Of a DNA stretch of 64,000 nt, positions 60,059-64,000 are shown in pieces. Numbering within the stretch: the stretch's first letter is position 1; each line of letters begins with the position of its first letter. Below the pieces are notes generated by a model. That model ran no database searches and had not been told where the DNA came from. It saw only the letters and a list, made by a program, of their open reading frames with translations. This DNA comes from Sisyra terminalis (taxonomy: Eukaryota > Arthropoda > Insecta > Neuroptera > Sisyridae). The stretch is taken from assembly GCA_958496175.1 (NCBI GenBank), contig OY292276.1:35732449-35796448 (forward strand), given 5' to 3'. Made by a program: the position numbers and the translations under genes.

Positions 60059-61383
60059 ATGCAATTTCTTCCTCGTATTTTGTTCATTTTATGGTTCTTA
60101 TCAAAAATGAGAATATATGAAAGCTCAGTCATTAAAAACTCAGTCTACCCTCCAGGTGATTTTTGCTTATTAAAAATAAAATAAAATACTAAAAATTAGA
60201 AGATTTCTTCAAAATATGTTTTTACTTGCATCAAAAAGTTATTTTATCGTAAACCAAATATATTTTTTTAATGTTAGCTGAAAATTCTCCTTTGTGTATT
60301 TTCCTAAGAGAAAAGGATAAGGACATCGATAAGTCCGACATGCCTTCTGTCATGGTGTTCTGTTCATGTGTCGTAGTATCAACATCGCAGGTTTTAACAG
60401 CAAGAAGCTGCTTTGTACAAGAACACTGGTACAATATTTTAATTTAGATACTTGTAGTATTTTTTCGTTTCTTAAAACTTCTAGGCTAATTTATAAAATT
60501 GCGACAGAAGATGTAAATATCAATACTGCAATTAATTCGTCAAACTCAAGGAAAATAGTGCAATTAACTGATTTAGATCGTATTACGTTAATTAAATATT
60601 CTGGATCACCTTTAACAACAACAATACCAAAACTTAAATCAGATGGCATTCTTGAAAATTGTATGATACATTCTCATGGATCCTTTAATAATGTTCCATT
60701 AAATCCTTTGGATAAAAAAAATGAACTTCTTTCTAAAATGTGGACTATTGATAACTGGATTTATACCATCCCTGTGCATGTACAGTAATTAAAAAAAGTT
60801 TTTCAAAAACAAATAGCGTTTTATAAAATTTTAGGTAGAAGAATTCGGTGGCTCAAAGTGCTCCAAAAGATTCAGTTTTGATGATCTACCAATTGAAGTA
60901 CCTCCCCGGCTAAATGATATCCTTTGTGTTACTTCTATTCAAGATCTTACTTTTGATCTCTGTGCAACAGATTTGGGAGCACCAATTATTTGCAGTAACA
61001 ATACATTAATGGTATGAACTAAAACTATTCTATTTTACATATAAAATTTTCTTTTACTTCTGATTTGAAAACTTTCATTTTAGGGTATTATATACGCTTT
61101 GATTAATCGACCCTATACGGGAATTCAAACTAGTGACACCTTACTAGCATCGGATTTTCCATCGTCATGTTATACGAGTTTTGACAAAAACTTTTTGACA
61201 AATAACGTGTTTTATGTAGCTGAATATCTTAAAACTTTTCGAGCTGATGTTTATAAGCTTAACAGAATGGCTGAATCAAAACCAGAAAAGGAGAATATTC
61301 TGCGAGTTGTAAATAAATCAAGAAGAGTCAGATTTATACTAGGAACTATTTTCACTTTTGCTTTCATTTCACTTTTATTGTAA
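60059..61383 (+). CDS. Catalytically dead trypsin-like serine protease homologue E (5 exons, 339 aa)
   Basis: Exons: 60059-60155, 60278-60428, 60485-60779, 60835-61011, 61084-61383; 1020 nt, in phase, with intron phases identical to paralogue D. The ATG at 60059 begins MQFLPRILFILWFLS, a typical signal peptide. Trypsin-like landmarks: VFCSCVVVSTSQVLTARSC at about residues 56-74, where the His of AAHC is replaced, and LCATDLGAPIIC at about 226, where the GDSGGP Ser is lost. It is therefore a secreted or membrane pseudo-protease; insect relatives act as regulators or binding proteins, but the role here is unknown. The final segment (RVRFILGTIFTFAFISLLL, right after a KSRR basic patch) looks like a C-terminal membrane anchor or GPI signal. 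AATAAA follows the stop within 6 bp. It is tandem with D, 2.8 kb downstream and separated by a dispersed repeat. The exon 3 donor could lie 6 bp earlier. Confidence 0.75.
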
Positions 61384-61389
61384 AATAAA
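61384..61389 (+). terminator. Poly(A) signal of homologue E
   Basis: AATAAA begins immediately after the TAA stop codon, with further AATAAA hexamers just downstream. Confidence 0.45.
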
Positions 61390-62218
61390 TTTTATAAATA
61401 AATTAAATAAAATTATTATAATTGAATAACCAGATTAGATTTTGATACTTTTAGTTTAAAATTTGATCGATCAAACTTCAAATATAACACCCAAGTGGTG
61501 AATGCCAAAAAAGTGAGGATTCGTCGAGAAAAAAATATTTGTTATATCAGCTCTTAAATACAAGTTAAATAAAGAACTACGAACAGATAGTTGACAATAT
61601 AACCATTATTTAAAAGTTTTCTCTACTTAACGATACCAAATTGTAGAACAGCTTTTTGTATCCGATGGGATTTGAGTAATAGAAAATAAAAAAATGACAC
61701 TCCTATTCTTATTCTAATTATTTTCCGTTTCTATTCTTCATAATTTAATTGGTTAATGCACTTATTTAAACTTAAATTTTTTCCAGACCACAGTTAAGAT
61801 CTCAAAATATTTAGGTTTTAAGCATACTATGCTACAATATATTCGAAAGAAAAATATAAAACAAAAATATAAACGTTTTTCTTTATTTAATTTTGCATTG
61901 AATAGAAAATTTAATTAAAAAAAATAGGATAATGAATGAAAGAACCTGACTTGAATTTGTGTTCTCTTCGATTCAAACCACGTCGGATAAAAAATAAAAG
62001 ATTGTAATAAAACTATATAAAAATATATTCAATTAAACAATATAAAAATCATAGGTGACAACCCGTAAAAAGAGTGATTCTTTTATACATATCAAAGCAT
62101 AAGTTAAAAATATTGTTGCTCTTAATTCGAATTCCTCCTTTTTTTGGCGATCTTTACTTGAATTATATGAGTCATAAATGGAAAACCCAAACAAATATGG
62201 AACAACTAATGAATATGT
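61390..62218. other. Spacer between homologue E and adenylate cyclase 3' ends
   Basis: AT-rich convergent intergenic region; nothing recognised. Confidence 0.45.
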
Positions 62219-63945
62219 TTAATATTTATCAGAATCAGTTTTAACAAAATAAGTGTTCAATGTTCCTTTTCCTTTGATGTAAGTCGGTCCACGACTTTCA
62301 CATTTGTATCCAGCAGCCATCAAAATCTTAGCCGTATCTTCTGTGACCTAAAAAAAAGCAAAATTTGATATCCTAATCAGAAGATGGTTAAATAAAATCC
62401 CTACCTGCACATGATTGATTTTACCGCACGAATCCATTCTACTCGCCACATTGACAGTATTTCCCCAAATGTCATATTGCGGTTTTTGGGCGCCAACTAC
62501 TCCAGCAATGACTGGTCCATGATTAAGACCTATTTGCACATAAAGCACAAATATCACTTTCTTATTTAAATACATAAAATTAAAATATTTATTTTACCAA
62601 TTCGGAGTTTGAAACGTTGAAATGATTCTCGATTGATCTGATCCAAAATAGCCATCAGTGCGACCGCGAAGTCCATCAATACAACAACAATATGCTCAGT
62701 TTTACGCATTGCTTCCTAAAAATTTCGAAATGAAATTCGATATCAAATTATTAAAATTTAAAACTATTATGCCTCAGAAAAAAAGTTCTTAACCAGGGTT
62801 CAATCGAACCTCGATTTCGTGAGTCAGTCTCACGGGTTCGGTGGGTTCTTAATGGTTTTGTTCATTTTATGCACCATGAATTAACATATTTACCTATGTT
62901 TCGCAATTGGAAAAAATCATATTTTATTTTTTCAATTAAGAAGAGTTTGGTGAATTGGCATATGAAACTGAAGGGGGGGGGGATCGGTACTTATTACTAG
63001 GTTAAGAACCACTGCTTTAGAAAAAGGCTTCTTAAGTCGTGAACTGCGGCTCCGATTGGAGTCACCAAATGATTTTTATTATTTTGTTAACTATATTATT
63101 AAAAAATGCCTATAATGTTATCAGTGTCTCATGAAATTTTCAAAAGTATATTTATTATCTTCTAATTCCGATCTTAAGTTGGTTTTTAATTATTATGTTC
63201 CCAAGGATTTGAAGATCTTTTATAATTTAAATGATTTTCATACTGTACTACTTATCATTATACTGTTTTTTTTTTCGTAGCATAAACTAAAACAGTTATA
63301 AACTGTGAAGTGTTGCGAGAAATTAATAAAATAAGCTGTTAAAAATTATAATTAAAAAAGGTTCTCAAGGTCTCGGAACCCCAATAATTTATTAAAATAT
63401 TTCTCAATTTAGGGATGTGAAAAAAAATTGATTATAAAAAAAATCGATTATTTCTTAAAAAAAAGAAAACATTTAAACAATCGATTATAGAATTTAAAAA
63501 AAAACGAATTTTTTGTTCACTGTCGATTTCTACGCCCGCAACCTTCTCGAGTCGAGATGGGTGACTGGCGTTAAGGAGTACAGGAGTAATAAAATTACAT
63601 ACTTCATCTAAAACTTTTGATACTTATAAATAGCGATAGATAATTATTCATTAATTTTAATTCGTACTTGCTATAACAAATACGGAACTAAGAAAAGTAG
63701 GCATTCTTTCAAATACTAGAAAAAATAAATTTGTATAATTCCAATTATTTTTTCTAATAAAAATCGATTTTTTTTTAAATCGACTATTATTGGAAAGAGA
63801 ATAATCGATTATTTATTAATTGATTTTTTCTACCACGACACATCCTTAATAGAATTCCCATATTAAAAAGTTTAATAGACACTGATTTAAAAAAAATCTA
63901 TAATGTTTCTAAGTAAAACCAACGACTTACCTTATTATTGATATC
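62219..63945 (-). CDS. Adenylate cyclase, type 2/4/7-like (Ac76E-like), C-terminal exons; 5' part outside window
   Basis: Exons on the minus strand: 63931-63945 (minimal extent; its acceptor is uncertain), 62598-62715, 62405-62529, 62219-62347 (stop). The joined product is the end of the C2 catalytic domain of a class III adenylate cyclase, which makes cAMP at the plasma membrane under G-protein control. Diagnostic: [20 protein letters not shown] then [19 protein letters not shown], which carries the Asn and Arg of the conserved NxxxR catalytic pair, and [14 protein letters not shown] followed by [25 protein letters not shown] and MDSCG match the mammalian AC2/4/7 and Drosophila Ac76E group better than AC5/6 or rutabaga; subtype is by remembered family pattern. 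The 1.2-kb intron holds two hAT-like MITEs. Confidence 0.85.
62774..63013. mobile_element. hAT-like non-autonomous element in adenylate cyclase intron
   Basis: The right end reads GGTTAAGAACCACTG and the left end CAGAAAAAAAGTTCTTAACC, imperfect complements of the widespread hAT terminus CAGTGGTTCTTAACC. The interior (GGTTCAATCGAACC, CACGGGTTCGGTGGGTTC, GGGGGGGGG) is non-coding. No clear 8-bp duplication remains. About 240 bp. Confidence 0.5.
63412..63850. mobile_element. MITE-like element with AGGGATGTG/CACATCCTT ends and AATCGATT motifs
   Basis: The left end AGGGATGTG and right end CACATCCTT are inverted. Both subterminal regions carry repeated AATCGATTA/AATCGATTTTT words arranged symmetrically, with a GC-richer core (CGCCCGCAACCTTCTCGAG). 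About 440 bp, non-coding, likely a hAT-type non-autonomous element. Located in the adenylate cyclase intron. Confidence 0.5.
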
Positions 63946-64000
63946 CTGGATGATTGAACCATGAAAAAATTAAATATTAGTTTCATTAATTTAATAAATC

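Noticed and set aside
62785..62860. tRNA-like GGTTCAATCGAACC / GGGTTCGGTGGG words
   Set aside because: No cloverleaf can be folded; the words belong to a hAT-like element with AAGAACCACTG end.

Overview
The window is AT-rich insect nuclear DNA, most likely from a beetle. The evidence is a 7-TM odorant receptor (an insect-only family), small spliced exons with GT..AG introns of about 50-70 bp, and a dense mix of insect-type mobile elements. I identify no tRNA, rRNA or CRISPR array. I rebuilt six gene models by hand by joining exons at splice sites in matching phase. Five of them give uninterrupted reading frames from ATG to stop (one with a weak splice acceptor), and one runs out of the window.

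Layout. 1-23.1 kb is gene-poor and holds repeats: a degenerate 141-bp tandem array (2.4 kb), a 925-bp Helitron-like element (5.8-6.8 kb), foldback repeats (8.7-9.3 kb and 11.5-12.1 kb), and Penelope-like element (PLE) fragments (16.3 and 18.7-19.4 kb). 23.1-33.1 kb carries two convergent paralogues with THEG-like repeats and a shared C-terminal domain: gene A (+, 12 exons, 803 aa) and gene B (-, 10 exons, 1007 aa). A decayed Jockey-type LINE lies in gene A intron 5, and gene B sits between two copies of a dispersed repeat. 34.9-39.3 kb is an intact odorant receptor (-, 7 exons, 408 aa) whose large fourth intron holds an internally deleted mariner and a LINE remnant. 40-44.9 kb is transposon debris: PLE with a GIY-YIG endonuclease in a head-to-head palindrome, and hAT-like transposase fragments. 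45.9-54.3 kb is a 4-coumarate-CoA-ligase-like acyl-CoA synthetase (+, 8 exons, 596 aa) with a first exon 6.3 kb upstream. 54.8-61.4 kb holds two tandem paralogous serine-protease homologues (340 and 339 aa, five exons each with matching intron phases) that have lost catalytic residues and end in a hydrophobic tail. 62.2-63.9 kb is the 3' end of an adenylate cyclase gene (-) of the type 2/4/7 (Drosophila Ac76E-like) class.

The most interesting non-gene signal is a set of short hammerhead-ribozyme-like motifs (CUGANGA, stem II, GAAA, a very short self-complementary stem III, and a matching stem I) at 11.6, 15.2, 18.8, 42.7 and 50.5 kb, with decayed relatives elsewhere. Several lie on the coding strand just downstream of PLE coding remnants, and the PLE fragments repeatedly occur as diverging head-to-head pairs. 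PLE-borne hammerheads are known from other animals; the palindromic arrangement here deserves checking.
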